64,000 bases of DNA from Thermosipho sp. (in: thermotogales) (GCA_017656335.1 JACDOA010000001.1:62001-126000), one strand, 5' to 3'; shown: positions 34,555 through 44,549, counted from the first letter of the stretch. Numbers and translations are program-made. The notes: generated by a model not told the origin, from the letters alone.

Positions 34555-35493
34555 TCAAATTGTCGCCAGCATTAAAGCTTTAATTGTATGTTTCCTATTT
34601 TCTGCTTCATCCCAAACTTTACTTTGTGGTCCCTCAATAACTTCAAATGTTACTTCTTGTCCCTTTACTGCCGGTAAACAGTGCATGAAAATTGTTTCTG
34701 ATTTTCCAGTCTTTTTCATTACTTCTTCAGTAACTTGATATGGACTTAGTAATTTTCTCCTTTCCTCAGCTTTGCTCTCTTCGCCCATCGAAGCCCAAAC
34801 ATCAGTATATATAACATCAGCTCCTTTTACAGCTTCATCAACGTTATCAGTAAATTCTATTTTAGCTCCTGAAACCTTTGAAATTTCCAAGCATTTTTTC
34901 ACTAAATCTTCATTCGGCCTCAATTCTTTTGGCGAACAAATTACATAATGAAGTCCCATTTTGGCAGAACCTATCATTAATGAATTGGCCATATTGTTTC
35001 TTCCATCTCCCATAAATACCATTTTAATCCCCTTTAATTTTCCAAAATTTTCCTCAATAGTCATTAAATCAGCTAAAACTTGAGTAGGATGATATAAATC
35101 AGTCAAGGCATTATAAACAGGTACACCTGAATATTTAGCAAGAATTTCAACTGTTTTTTGTTTAAAACCTCTAAACATTATCGCATCTACCATTCTACCT
35201 AACACTCTGGCAGTATCTTCTATTGATTCCTTGGCACCAAGTTGAATATCTTGTGTTGATAAAAACAATGGATGACCTCCTTCTTCACCAAAAGCTGTTT
35301 CAAAAGCAACTCTTGTTCTTGTGGATCTTTTTTCGAATATCATAGCAAGAGTTTTTCCTTTAAACCTTTGATGAATTATTCCAGATCTACTATCAGCTTT
35401 ACATGTTTTAGATATTTCAAGTAAATACCTAATTTCATCTGGCGTATAATCTAATAATGTTAATAGGGATCTACCTTTTAAATTCATTCCCAT
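34555..35493 (-). CDS. argF: Ornithine carbamoyltransferase
   Basis: Carbamoylates ornithine to citrulline in arginine synthesis. A 312-residue enzyme with the carbamoyl-phosphate loop FEKRSTRTRVAFE, LYHPTQVLADLMT, the ornithine-binding DVWASMGEE and FMHCLPAVKGQEV. Length is normal. AGGAGGGG precedes the ATG. It follows the cyclic-diphosphoglycerate-synthetase-like gene by 51 bases containing a perfect hairpin, with no promoter between them. Confidence 0.95.
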   Translation of the reverse strand: MGMNLKGRSLLTLLDYTPDEIRYLLEISKTCKADSRSGIIHQRFKGKTLAMIFEKRSTRTRVAFETAFGEEGGHPLFLSTQDIQLGAKESIEDTARVLGRMVDAIMFRGFKQKTVEILAKYSGVPVYNALTDLYHPTQVLADLMTIEENFGKLKGIKMVFMGDGRNNMANSLMIGSAKMGLHYVICSPKELRPNEDLVKKCLEISKVSGAKIEFTDNVDEAVKGADVIYTDVWASMGEESKAEERRKLLSPYQVTEEVMKKTGKSETIFMHCLPAVKGQEVTFEVIEGPQSKVWDEAENRKHTIKALMLATI

Positions 35494-35510
35494 AAAACCC
35501 CTCCTGTTTA

Positions 35511-35543
35511 ATTGTCAGCGGGGTTATACCCCGCTGACAATTT
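35511..35543. repeat. Perfect 15-bp intercistronic hairpin before argF
   Basis: AATTGTCAGCGGGGT (35511-35525), loop TAT, and its exact complement (35529-35543). On the minus strand no T-run follows (AATTAAACAGG), so it is not a clean terminator. It may slow or attenuate transcription or protect an mRNA end between the two genes. Confidence 0.8.
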
Positions 35544-35544
35544 A

Positions 35545-36879
35545 TTATAATAATCCTTTCTTTTGTAAAAAGTCTTTTAAAATATCTTTGAGATTTGGTT
35601 TACCAATTTCTTGCAATTCGTAAGTAACTCTTACAGCAGGTTTGTTTAACTTGGCAACTCTTCTCAAATCAATTGGTGTACCAATAATAACCAAATCAGC
35701 ATCTGAATTATTAATAGTTTCTTCTAATTCTTTCGTTTGTTTTTCACCATATCCCATTGCTGGAAGAATTGAATCTAAGTGAGAATATTTTTTATATGTA
35801 TCAATTATTGAACCTACTGCAAATGGCCTTGGGTCTATAATTTCAGCTGCACCAAATTTCTTAGCTGCTACATATCCTGCACCGTATCTCATTTCACCAT
35901 GTGTTAGGGTTGGACCATCTTCTACAACCAATACTCTTTTTCCTTTTATCATTTCAGAATTTTCAACAAAAATTGGTGAGGTAGCATCAACTACAATTGC
36001 ATTTGGATTCCATTTTTCTATATTCTTTCTAACAATTTCGACGCCTTCTAAATCAGCTGTTTCTTCTTTATTGATTACTATTACATCTGCCATCAAAAGA
36101 TTAGACATTCCTGGATAATAAGAAATTTCATGTCCAGGCCTATGAGGATCAACAACTGTTATCAAAAGATCTGTTTTATAGAATGGAAAATCGTTATTTC
36201 CACCATCCCAAAGAATTATATCTGGATCTTCAGCTTCTGCCGACCTTAAAATTGCATCATAATCTACACCTGCATAGATTATGCTTTTTCTATCAATATG
36301 TGGTTCATATTCTTCCCTTTCTTCAATTGTACATTTATGTTTATCAAGATCAGAATAGTCAGCAAATCTTTGAACCTTTTGAGCAACCAAATCACCATAT
36401 GGCATTGGATGTCTAATTGATATTACCTTTTTTCCAAAACTTCTTAAAATGTCAAGTACTCTTCTTGTTGTTTGACTTTTACCACATCCGGTTCTGATTG
36501 CACAAATCGATATTACTGGTTTTGTTGACTCAATCATTGTATTATTTGGACCCATTAATTTGAAATCTGCTCCAGCTGAAAGAACTATTTCAGCCTTTTC
36601 CATAACATACTGATGAGGAAGATCACTATATGCAAGTACTACTTCATCAACGTTGTGTTTTTTAATCAATTCAACTAATTTCTCTTCTGGTTCAATAGGA
36701 ATTCCATTGGGATATAATTCTCCAGTTAACTCTGGAGGATAAACCCTACCTTCAATATCAGGAATTTGAGTAGCTGTAAAAGCAACAACTTCATAATCAG
36801 GATTGTTCCTGAAATAAGTATTAAAATTGTGAAAATCCCTACCAGCTGCTCCCATAATAATAACTTTTTTCTTTGCCAT
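35545..36879 (-). CDS. Cyclic 2,3-diphosphoglycerate synthetase-like P-loop protein
   Basis: A 444-residue protein with an N-terminal Rossmann-like domain (VIIMGAAGRDFHNFNTYFRN, VVAFTATQIPDIEGR) and a P-loop NTPase domain starting ISICAIRTGCGKSQTTRRVL, followed by DIILWDGGNNDFPFYKTDL and VVEDGPTLTHGEM. It matches the archaeal cyclic 2,3-diphosphoglycerate synthetase family; whether it makes that thermoprotectant here is not shown by sequence. GGAGGTG lies 7 bases before the ATG at 36879; the frame extends upstream without a ribosome site. In an operon with argF. Confidence 0.82.
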   Translation of the reverse strand: MAKKKVIIMGAAGRDFHNFNTYFRNNPDYEVVAFTATQIPDIEGRVYPPELTGELYPNGIPIEPEEKLVELIKKHNVDEVVLAYSDLPHQYVMEKAEIVLSAGADFKLMGPNNTMIESTKPVISICAIRTGCGKSQTTRRVLDILRSFGKKVISIRHPMPYGDLVAQKVQRFADYSDLDKHKCTIEEREEYEPHIDRKSIIYAGVDYDAILRSAEAEDPDIILWDGGNNDFPFYKTDLLITVVDPHRPGHEISYYPGMSNLLMADVIVINKEETADLEGVEIVRKNIEKWNPNAIVVDATSPIFVENSEMIKGKRVLVVEDGPTLTHGEMRYGAGYVAAKKFGAAEIIDPRPFAVGSIIDTYKKYSHLDSILPAMGYGEKQTKELEETINNSDADLVIIGTPIDLRRVAKLNKPAVRVTYELQEIGKPNLKDILKDFLQKKGLL

Positions 36880-36918
36880 AAATACACCTCCTATGTTATT
36901 TCTAAATCTACCAATTAA

Positions 36919-36947
36919 AGTATAACTAAAAAAAAAAGAATTATCAA
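36919..36947 (-). promoter_or_regulatory. Promoter of the cgs-like/argF operon
   Basis: On the minus strand TTGATA (36947-36942), 17-base spacer, TATACT (36924-36919). Further upstream (37011-37029) a short direct repeat, GTATGCATAAGTATGC, contains the palindrome TATGCATA and could be a regulator site; it does not match an ARG box convincingly. Confidence 0.75.
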
Positions 36948-37033
36948 CCAATTTTTTTAGAAATTAAACTATTTTATGTTATATATACTTGTTAATGCTA
37001 TTTTTTACATTAGTATGCATAAGTATGCTTTTA

Positions 37034-37066
37034 AAAAAAAGCAGGGGGTTAACCCTGCTTTTATTG
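37034..37066 (-). terminator. Terminator of the reverse gyrase operon
   Basis: On the minus strand AAAAGCAGGG, loop TTAACC, CCCTGCTTTTTTTT (37063-37033): strong stem with an eight-T run right after the near-KaiC gene. Confidence 0.92.
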
Positions 37067-37073
37067 AAATTTA

Positions 37074-37502
37074 TTATTTTATTATTTCTCCGATTTTATT
37101 ATAAATTTCTTTAAGTAAGTTTTTTAATTTTTTATTTTCTGATCTCAACTTTGTATTTTCCTCAAGCATTATATTCAAATCAATCTGTGCTTCATCAAGT
37201 TTACCTTGTTTTATCAAATCATAAGTTTCTCTAACTAACTGACCTGCCTTACTTTCACCCTTTAAATGTTTTCTAATCGTTTGTTCGGTTCTACCAAGTT
37301 CTTCTGCAATTTCTGAAACTCTCATACCAGCTTTTTCCCTAGCAATAGCACCGGAAGCAACTGCTAAACTATCCACCCATGTCAACCTTTCAGAAGGATC
37401 CTTAATTAAATCCAAAACTTCCTTTCTAAAAAGTGTTGAATATAAAAGAATACTTTCAAGTTTATGAATCTCTTGTCTTCCAACTGGATTGAGTGGTATC
37501 AT
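37074..37502 (-). CDS. 'Near-KaiC' regulatory protein (TIGR03879-like)
   Basis: A 142-residue protein: IPLNPVGRQEIHKLESILLY, a helix-turn-helix with SEIAEELGRTEQTIRKHLKG, and a C-terminal coiled coil (NIMLEENTKLRSENKKLKNL). This corresponds to the 'probable regulatory domain' model TIGR03879, found beside KaiC-family ATPases mainly in archaea. It presumably binds DNA and/or the neighbouring ATPase. AAAGGAGGTGG precedes the ATG. It lies 13 bases after the KaiC-like gene. Confidence 0.8.
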   Translation of the reverse strand: MIPLNPVGRQEIHKLESILLYSTLFRKEVLDLIKDPSERLTWVDSLAVASGAIAREKAGMRVSEIAEELGRTEQTIRKHLKGESKAGQLVRETYDLIKQGKLDEAQIDLNIMLEENTKLRSENKKLKNLLKEIYNKIGEIIK

Positions 37503-37515
37503 ATAACCACCTCCT

Positions 37516-38220
37516 TTATTTCAATAATTTTATTCCATTATCTGTAATTTCAAAATAATGTCTTTTTAATGAATGACTAGTTCCTCTCATTTTCCAAATT
37601 ATTAATGATCTTTTTAATTCTTCATTTATTTCATCTAAATCAAGTCTAATAATACCATCTACTCCATGTTCAACTCCAGGACCTCCAAAACCCCTTTCAT
37701 CAATACTTACTTGACTTACAAACAATGAAGTACACCCTGTACCAGCCAAGACTCTTTTAAGTTGCAAAATTATACTCCTTGCAAAAGCCGGTTTATTTAA
37801 ATAAAGAGTCGTAACAGAATCTATCACTACTCTCTTTGCATTTATATCCTTTATTGCTTGCCTTAATACATCTATAAAATCTCTTAAGTCTGTAAGATCA
37901 AGCACTATATATTTTTCAAATTCTTTTGATTTACCAACGCCAGCTGTAAAGGCATCAACTAATGCAAACATTCCTTTTTCTTCGTACGGTTTAACATTCC
38001 AACCAAACTGAAGCATATTTTGTCTTACTTGAATAGGATGTTCTTCTAAAGCAACATAAATACCCGGTTCATTATTTTGCAAACCATTCCACAAAAACTG
38101 CTGTGAAAATATTGATTTTCCTGTGCCTGGTCCACCACTTAATAAAACAACATTCTTTTCAGGTATTCCACCATTCAAAATTTTATCCAAACCAGGTATA
38201 CCAGTCTTTACTTTTTTCAT
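37516..38220 (-). CDS. Single-domain KaiC-family ATPase
   Basis: A 234-residue RecA-fold ATPase. Walker [20 protein letters not shown] is at ~29-47; the paired catalytic glutamates are in [13 protein letters not shown]; Walker B is [13 protein letters not shown]. It ends with the KaiC-type [20 protein letters not shown]. The single CII/CI-like domain resembles archaeal KaiC_arch_3 proteins. Such ATPases act in signalling; the output is unknown. The start overlaps the reverse gyrase stop by one base (TAATG), so production of both is coupled. Confidence 0.9.
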   Translation of the reverse strand: MKKVKTGIPGLDKILNGGIPEKNVVLLSGGPGTGKSIFSQQFLWNGLQNNEPGIYVALEEHPIQVRQNMLQFGWNVKPYEEKGMFALVDAFTAGVGKSKEFEKYIVLDLTDLRDFIDVLRQAIKDINAKRVVIDSVTTLYLNKPAFARSIILQLKRVLAGTGCTSLFVSQVSIDERGFGGPGVEHGVDGIIRLDLDEINEELKRSLIIWKMRGTSHSLKRHYFEITDNGIKLLK

Positions 38221-41200
38221 TATCTCACCCCCCTAACTTCTTCATATAATTCATTCAAAACATTTAAATAATCCTTTTCTCCTTTTTCAATCGCATCCAT
38301 TAATTTTTCTAAATTTCTAGTAGTTTCTTCGTCAATAAATTTTTTGTAACTTTTAGATAAAAAGTTATATACAATCTTTCCTAATTTAGTTGGAATTAAT
38401 CTATTGAATCTGTCTTCTATAATATATTGCCTTTCAAACAAAATTGAAATTATTTTTGCATATGTTGAAGGTCTGCCAATATTTTTTAATTTCATTTCTT
38501 CTATTAAACTAGCTTGAGTAAATAACGGTATAGTATGTTTATTATAAATTTTTTTATCTACAATTTCATCGTTTTCCATTATAGATATGACCTTGACAGG
38601 TAAAAATAAGTTCCATCCATCTTCTAAAATTTCTGATATTATTTCTTCTTCTTTTTCAACATTTTCAGATAAAATTTTAATTTTAGCTTTTTTTACTTTT
38701 ATTTCCTTTGTTTGACTTGCTAAAAATCTATTAAAAATTTCTCTGTAAATCATTAGATGTTTTTTATCAATTCTTACAATTTTATCTTTTAACATTTCTT
38801 TAAGTTCATCAGGATCAACAGGTTTAACCGGTCTAATTCCTTCATGAGCTCCACCTTCGCTCCAACTTCTTCCTTTAAAAATATGTTCTAATCCTTTATT
38901 TTTAAGATATTTTTCAGCAACAGCTTGTCCAAAAGGAGAAATTCTAATTGAATCTGTTCTGTGATATGTGATAAAACCATTTTCAAATAAATCTTGCAAA
39001 ATATTCATTATTTCATTTATTGACATTTTATATTTTCTGGAAATTTCAGAAAGTAATGTAGATGTATTGAATGGAGCTGGAGGATTTATATATTCTTCAA
39101 ATTCTTTACCAAGAACTACTTCAATTTTATCGTGTATTCCTTCTAACTCTACTTTTAACCCACTTTTAAAAGTGAAATTTGTAAATTTTTTAACACTTTT
39201 CTTGTACTCTTTTTCTCTTTCAACTATCCACCCTAAAACAGTACTTTGGACTCTCCCAGCAGAAAGCAATTTTTTAAATTTTTTCTGCAATCTTTGGCTT
39301 AACTCAAAACCAATCCATCTATCTTCAATACGCCTAACAATCTGAGATTTAACTAAATTTTCATTTAAACTTCTCTTTTCAGACATTCCTCTATTTAAGC
39401 CGTTCCTAGTTATTTCATGTAACTCAATTCTTTTGATATTATTGTTTAATGGATATATATATTGAGTGATATCATAGGCAATTTTTTCACCTTCAACATC
39501 CGGATCAGACGCAACCAAAATTTCATCCACTTCTAAAGCTAGTTCCCTTAAACCTTTTAATACATCAAGTTTGTTATCAATATCATTAGAACCACATTTA
39601 GGGCATTTTCCATATTCATCTACAAACTGATATCCACAAGATTTACATCTTTTTATTGTACTGTAAATAGGAATAAAATTGCTATTATCAATTTCAACAC
39701 CGTGATAACCTGATTTTGTAACTAGATCATAAGTATGTCCACGAGATGCGGTTAAAATTGTTAAACCTTCTTTTGTAATTGTTTCAAAAACAAATAAGCC
39801 TTTTAGTTGTCTAACAGAAGATATTCCAAGGAATTTTGCCAAAGTCTCAGCTTTTGTTGGCGATTCAACAATTATCATTTTAGAAACAAATTTTAATTCC
39901 TCGTTTTTTATATTTTTCCTGGACTCAACCACCTCATTAATTAAATTCTTAATATTTACTTCTGAAGATTCCAAAAATTCTTCATCAGATATCCATAAAA
40001 GTCTTGAAGAAAGTCTTTCAAACAATTGATCATCTTCTTCAAAAACTAAACTTAAGCCTTTTAATAAATTACCTTTCAAGAGTCTAGAGATTCGCCCTGT
40101 CGCCTGAATATAAGTATAAAAATCAGGAATTTCTAAATTCTCTTCTTCCAATTTAAACTTAGGTAATCCCCAAAAGATTACATACTTTATTCTTTCTGGT
40201 AAATCTATTCCTCTCACAAGCTTTCCATAATACGAAGAAATACCAATTAAAATTTTTAACTCACCATTTTTAAACTTTTCAAAAGATTCTTCAAAATTTT
40301 CCCAGCTTGCGCCAACATTAATTCCCTTTTTTTCTAGTTTTCCTTTTAAATCCTTTCCTTCTTTTTCATTAGGAACATAAATTATAATTCCATCATCTAG
40401 AATTTTTAAAATATTGACCAATTTTTCAAAATTTTTATTTTTATACCTTACATGAACAATATTTCTTAAGAGGAAAGTTGCTTTTCCTAAATTAAAATTA
40501 AAGAGATATCTAAATAACAATGGCCTAATTCCTTTAGGTTTAGCAGTGGCTGAGGAGACTACTAAAATCCCATGCTTAACATTTTCAATACTTGGTATTT
40601 GACCTTTCCTTATACTTTGTAAAGTTTTTTTAATAATACTTTCCGAAATACCAGTAATCATAATTATAGTTTCAATATTTTTTGATGCTTTTAAAATTGA
40701 ATCAACATCGTCTACAAAAACAAAATCGAACTTTTTATTTTTAAATTCTTCTCTGTGTTTAGATAGAAATTGAGTTGAAATTACTAAAATTTCATAATTA
40801 TTATTTTTAAAATCCTCTTCAAAAGCTTCTTTTTCAAATTTCTTCATTTTGGAATTATAAAATAAAACTTTTACTTTCTCATCAATATTCTGAATTTTCT
40901 CAACTACTTGTTTAACTATAGATAAGGTTGGAAAAATTAAAATTGATTTTTTGTTCTTCTTTGATAACCAAATTGACATTAAAATTCCAAAAGTTGTTTT
41001 TCCAACTCCAGTAGGTGCTATCATGGTAAAACTTTTTGATAATAATACTCTTTTGGCCCAAACTTTTTGAAACCCATTAATGGAAGAATTAACTTTTTTT
41101 TCAAAAAAGTCAATAAAACTTTTCAATTTAACGTTAAAATCATGATACTCTCTTAATTTGTAAAGTTTATTTTCTTTTTCTAAAATTTCATAAAAATTAT

Positions 41201-41312
41201 CATCAATATTTGGTAAGCATTTTTCACAAGGAATGCCCTTTAAATTTCTATAATCAGTATTTACATCTTCACAATTAACACATGAAAAAGCATATTTAGA
41301 ATTTAAAGGCAT
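38220..41312 (-). CDS. rgy: Reverse gyrase
   Basis: Introduces positive supercoils; a hallmark of hyperthermophiles and some thermophiles. Domains: N-terminal zinc finger (CVNC...CEKC, ~11-32), SF2 helicase with [39 protein letters not shown] and [14 protein letters not shown], then topoisomerase IA from ~480: [24 protein letters not shown] and [15 protein letters not shown], a second zinc finger (CKSC...CPKC, ~560-580), and the catalytic Tyr in [17 protein letters not shown]. At 1030 residues it is ~70 shorter than Thermotoga maritima's, probably in the helicase 'latch'. Start ATG after AAAGGGGG. Confidence 0.97.
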   Translation of the reverse strand: MPLNSKYAFSCVNCEDVNTDYRNLKGIPCEKCLPNIDDNFYEILEKENKLYKLREYHDFNVKLKSFIDFFEKKVNSSINGFQKVWAKRVLLSKSFTMIAPTGVGKTTFGILMSIWLSKKNKKSILIFPTLSIVKQVVEKIQNIDEKVKVLFYNSKMKKFEKEAFEEDFKNNNYEILVISTQFLSKHREEFKNKKFDFVFVDDVDSILKASKNIETIIMITGISESIIKKTLQSIRKGQIPSIENVKHGILVVSSATAKPKGIRPLLFRYLFNFNLGKATFLLRNIVHVRYKNKNFEKLVNILKILDDGIIIYVPNEKEGKDLKGKLEKKGINVGASWENFEESFEKFKNGELKILIGISSYYGKLVRGIDLPERIKYVIFWGLPKFKLEEENLEIPDFYTYIQATGRISRLLKGNLLKGLSLVFEEDDQLFERLSSRLLWISDEEFLESSEVNIKNLINEVVESRKNIKNEELKFVSKMIIVESPTKAETLAKFLGISSVRQLKGLFVFETITKEGLTILTASRGHTYDLVTKSGYHGVEIDNSNFIPIYSTIKRCKSCGYQFVDEYGKCPKCGSNDIDNKLDVLKGLRELALEVDEILVASDPDVEGEKIAYDITQYIYPLNNNIKRIELHEITRNGLNRGMSEKRSLNENLVKSQIVRRIEDRWIGFELSQRLQKKFKKLLSAGRVQSTVLGWIVEREKEYKKSVKKFTNFTFKSGLKVELEGIHDKIEVVLGKEFEEYINPPAPFNTSTLLSEISRKYKMSINEIMNILQDLFENGFITYHRTDSIRISPFGQAVAEKYLKNKGLEHIFKGRSWSEGGAHEGIRPVKPVDPDELKEMLKDKIVRIDKKHLMIYREIFNRFLASQTKEIKVKKAKIKILSENVEKEEEIISEILEDGWNLFLPVKVISIMENDEIVDKKIYNKHTIPLFTQASLIEEMKLKNIGRPSTYAKIISILFERQYIIEDRFNRLIPTKLGKIVYNFLSKSYKKFIDEETTRNLEKLMDAIEKGEKDYLNVLNELYEEVRGVR

Positions 41313-41358
41313 AATTTTCCCCCTTTCTTATTTATATAACAAGTTTAGCATAAATAAA

Positions 41359-41386
41359 AAAATTGCTCCAAAAGGAGCAATTTTAA
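41359..41386 (-). terminator. Terminator of the sugar transporter-amidase operon
   Basis: AAAATTGCTCC, loop TTTT, GGAGCAATTTTTTT read on the minus strand (41384-41356). It follows the amidase stop by 17 bases. Confidence 0.9.
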
Positions 41387-41400
41387 AAAAGCAAAAAATT

Positions 41401-42792
41401 TTAGTCTATATCGGGAAGCATTCTTTCTGGGAATCTTTTTTCAAAAAGGTATGCTAAAGAAAATAATTTATTTTCTTCAAATTCCAATGCGGAAAAAGTT
41501 ATTCCAAATGGTCCCCTGTTAGTGTATCCGGCGGGAACTGTAATAGAAGGGCAAAGAGCCTTTGCAGTAATATGTGCACCATAATTAGCTGGAAATAAAA
41601 AGGCTGTTAAATTATATTTTAAGAAAATTTTGTTAAGTTCCTCTTTTGCATATTTTTTATCATTTAAAAGTGCCTCAATGTATTTATTATCATTTATATC
41701 AGTAGCATCTGAATGTAATAAAATACTTTGACCATAAGGTATAGCATCTGGATTTTTAAAGTTGTATCTTATGATATCAGTTAAGGTTTTAATATGCAAA
41801 TTTTTATTTTTAAGATAATTGTTGATTCCTAATTTAAATTCATAAAACAAAACTTCTATATTGTTTAATTTTTCTAGACTCTCAAACTCAATTTTTTTAA
41901 GTTTTCCTCCTAATTGTTCTACTTTTTTTAATGAGTTTAGAAATAGTTCTAATTGTTCTTTGTCCAACCATTCCATTATTTGCTCACTATAACCAAAATT
42001 CATTCCATAATAATCATGAAGTTCTTCTATTTTGTTTTCGAATTTTAAATTTTTCAATACATACGTCGCTGGATCATCAGGATCATAACCATAAATAACT
42101 TTAAATAATTCAAACGCATCGGAAACAGTTCTTGTAATAGGACCAGCTGTATCTTGAGTAAAAGATATAGGAATTATACCAGTTCTACTTACAGTTCCAA
42201 CAGTTGGTTTTAAACCTACACAAGAATTACTACTAGCAGGAGATAAAATAGAACCAGAAGTTTCAGTTCCAATAGAAAGCAAAGAAAAATCTGCAGCAAT
42301 TGCAACAGCTGAACCAGAACTTGAACCACCAGTATCAAAATTACCATAAGGATTTTTTGTCTGGCCACCTAATCTACTAAAACCATTTGGCATTTTATAT
42401 GAAACAAAATTTGCAAATTCTGTTAAATTAGCTTTACCTAGTATTATACAGCCAGCTTCTCTTAATTTTTTAACCAAAAACGCATCTTCAGATGCAAAGT
42501 TTCCTTTTAGAACTTTTGCACCTGCAGTTGTTTGCATTTTATCATAAGTATCAATATTCCCTTTAATTACAATTGGAATTCCATGCAAATTACTTCTTTT
42601 TATTCCATTTTTTCGCTCTTTATCCAAAGCTCTTGCTAAAAATAATACATCTGGATTAATTTCTAGAATAGCATTTAAACTTATTTTTGAAATTCGTTCA
42701 AGATAAAATTCAACCAATTTTTCAGAAGTAATTTTACCTTCTTCATATAATTTGTTGAATTTTTCTACAGTTAAATTTTTCAAAATTATCAC
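41401..42792 (-). CDS. Amidase-signature family enzyme
   Basis: A 463-residue amidase (AS family, related to GatA). The Ser-cisSer-Lys triad is visible: IVIKGNID (Lys), GGSSSGSAVAIAADFSLLSI and GTETSGSILSPASSNSCVGL (the two serines). No signal peptide. There are no gatB/gatC neighbours, so it is not the tRNA amidotransferase; its amide substrate is unknown. GTG overlaps the permease stop (GTGA), so it is coupled to the sugar importer and is the last gene of that operon. Confidence 0.9.
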   Translation of the reverse strand: MIILKNLTVEKFNKLYEEGKITSEKLVEFYLERISKISLNAILEINPDVLFLARALDKERKNGIKRSNLHGIPIVIKGNIDTYDKMQTTAGAKVLKGNFASEDAFLVKKLREAGCIILGKANLTEFANFVSYKMPNGFSRLGGQTKNPYGNFDTGGSSSGSAVAIAADFSLLSIGTETSGSILSPASSNSCVGLKPTVGTVSRTGIIPISFTQDTAGPITRTVSDAFELFKVIYGYDPDDPATYVLKNLKFENKIEELHDYYGMNFGYSEQIMEWLDKEQLELFLNSLKKVEQLGGKLKKIEFESLEKLNNIEVLFYEFKLGINNYLKNKNLHIKTLTDIIRYNFKNPDAIPYGQSILLHSDATDINDNKYIEALLNDKKYAKEELNKIFLKYNLTAFLFPANYGAHITAKALCPSITVPAGYTNRGPFGITFSALEFEENKLFSLAYLFEKRFPERMLPDID

Positions 42793-43628
42793 CCTTTAAC
42801 TGATCCAGCTGAAAGACCGGCAATAATCTTTTTTTGGAAAATTAAAACCAAAATAACTAATGGTGTAGTTACTATTACCGCTGCCGCCATTATTTGCCCC
42901 CAAGGTATTTCGTATTGCGAAGCTCCTTTAAAAAGTGCTATTGCTACAGGTACAGTATATTTTTCAGGTCTTTGCATAAAAGTTAAAGCAAACAAAAACT
43001 CATTCCATGCTGAAATAAAAGTTAATAATCCAGTAGCTACTAAACCGGGAGCAGCCATAGGAAGGACAATTGACCAAAGTGTTCTTAATCGTGAACATCC
43101 ATCAATTGCAGCTGATTCTTCAACTTCTATTGGTAATTCTCTAAAGAAATTTTGCAAAATCCAAGTCGTTAACGGTAAAGTAATTGAAATATAAGGCAAT
43201 ATCAACCCTAAATAAGTATTTATTAATTTCATATTTCTCAAAAGAACAAATAAAGAACCTAAAATTGAAACTTGAGGAAACATACTAACTGCCAATATTA
43301 ATGACATTACTACAACTTTTCCTCTAAATTTTAATCTTGCTATTGCATATGCGGCTAAAGAACCAATCAAAAGAGAAACAATTGTAGTAGAACCTGCGAC
43401 AACAATACTATTCCAGATATTTATATGAAATGGACGTTCAGTAAATACTCTTATATAATTTTCAAAAGTAATTCTTTTTGGAAAAAGCGAGGGATGAATT
43501 TCAAATAAATCTTTATCAGGCTTTAAAGATGAAACAACCGCCCAGTAAAATGGGAAAATACACCATATTAAGATAATTGCTACTAAAAAATATAAAACAA
43601 ATCTATAAATTATCTTTTTTGCCTGCAT
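42789..43628 (-). CDS. Sugar ABC transporter permease, MalG type
   Basis: About 279 residues with six membrane helices and the CUT1 EAA loop: VEESAAIDGCSRLRTLWSIVLPMAAPGL (its first part EESAAIDGCSRLRTLW). It pairs with the MalF-type permease. GAGGAG lies ~10 bases before the ATG at 43628. The neighbouring TreT suggests trehalose or another alpha-glucoside as substrate, which is inference. Confidence 0.92.
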   Translation of the reverse strand: MQAKKIIYRFVLYFLVAIILIWCIFPFYWAVVSSLKPDKDLFEIHPSLFPKRITFENYIRVFTERPFHINIWNSIVVAGSTTIVSLLIGSLAAYAIARLKFRGKVVVMSLILAVSMFPQVSILGSLFVLLRNMKLINTYLGLILPYISITLPLTTWILQNFFRELPIEVEESAAIDGCSRLRTLWSIVLPMAAPGLVATGLLTFISAWNEFLFALTFMQRPEKYTVPVAIALFKGASQYEIPWGQIMAAAVIVTTPLVILVLIFQKKIIAGLSAGSVKG

Positions 43629-43642
43629 TATTTTCACACTCC

Positions 43643-44524
43643 TCAGTCAAATTGGAGTTTTAAAGCCTTAATATAAATTAAAGCAAAAATGGAAATCAAG
43701 AGAAAAATTATAACTGATAATGCCGAACCATATCCAAATGAAGCACTTGTAAAAGCCCTATCCATTAATAAAACTCTATTATAAACGGATAGAGTTTCAG
43801 TACCTACACTTCCACGCGTCATCACATAAACTACATCAAAAACTCTCAATGCATCCAAAGTTCTAAAAATTAATGCAACAGCTATAGTAGGAGTAAGTTG
43901 TGGTAAAGTAATCCTGAAAAATCTTTGAAAAATATTTGCACCATCAATTTTAGCCGCTTCATACAATTGTTCAGGAATCAATTGCAAACCAGCTAAAATT
44001 AACAAAGCCATAAAAGGGGTTGTTTTCCATACATCTACTTGGATTATGGCCCAAAGTGCTAAACTAGGCCTTCCAAGAATAGGTGTTCCAGGCTCAATCA
44101 AATGTAAAGTCTCGTAAAATCTTGACATTATTCCAAATTGATCGTTAAACATCCATCTCCACATTTGTGATGAAATAGCAGTTGGAATAGCCCAGGGAAT
44201 AAGCATTGCAGCTCTCACAGCACCACGAAATTTGAAATCCTGATGAACTACTAAAGCAATCATTAAACCAAAAACAGTTTCCAATGATACTGAAACAATT
44301 GTAAAAATCACAGTAGTTTTCAATGCATCCCAAAATCTAGAATCTTGAAAAAGTTTTATATAATTACCAAATCCAACAAATTCACGTGGAAATCTTGGAT
44401 TTAGACTAAGCGAAAAAAAGCTATCATAAAAAGTTTTAAAAAGCGGAAAAAATGCAATTACAGAAATAACCAATACAGCTGGAAATATCATCCAAAATGC
44501 TATTTTAGGCTCCTTCTTTTGCAT
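43643..44524 (-). CDS. Sugar ABC transporter permease, MalF type
   Basis: A 293-residue CUT1 permease with six helices: starts KIAFWMIFPAVLVISVIAFF and has the EAA loop LYEAAKIDGANIFQRFFRIT. AGAGGTGAG precedes the ATG. It is separated from the binding-protein gene by a hairpin that may favour higher expression of the latter. Confidence 0.92.
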   Translation of the reverse strand: MQKKEPKIAFWMIFPAVLVISVIAFFPLFKTFYDSFFSLSLNPRFPREFVGFGNYIKLFQDSRFWDALKTTVIFTIVSVSLETVFGLMIALVVHQDFKFRGAVRAAMLIPWAIPTAISSQMWRWMFNDQFGIMSRFYETLHLIEPGTPILGRPSLALWAIIQVDVWKTTPFMALLILAGLQLIPEQLYEAAKIDGANIFQRFFRITLPQLTPTIAVALIFRTLDALRVFDVVYVMTRGSVGTETLSVYNRVLLMDRAFTSASFGYGSALSVIIFLLISIFALIYIKALKLQFD

Positions 44525-44549
44525 AATCTCACCTCTTCATAAATTAAAT

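Noticed and set aside
36183-36416. Antisense frame rich in His/Leu inside the cgs-like gene
   Set aside because: Its composition is the mirror of the real coding strand; no ribosome site.
37011-37029. GTATGCATAAGTATGC as an ArgR box
   Set aside because: It does not fit the TGAAT/ATTCA pattern of ARG boxes and lies well upstream of the -35.
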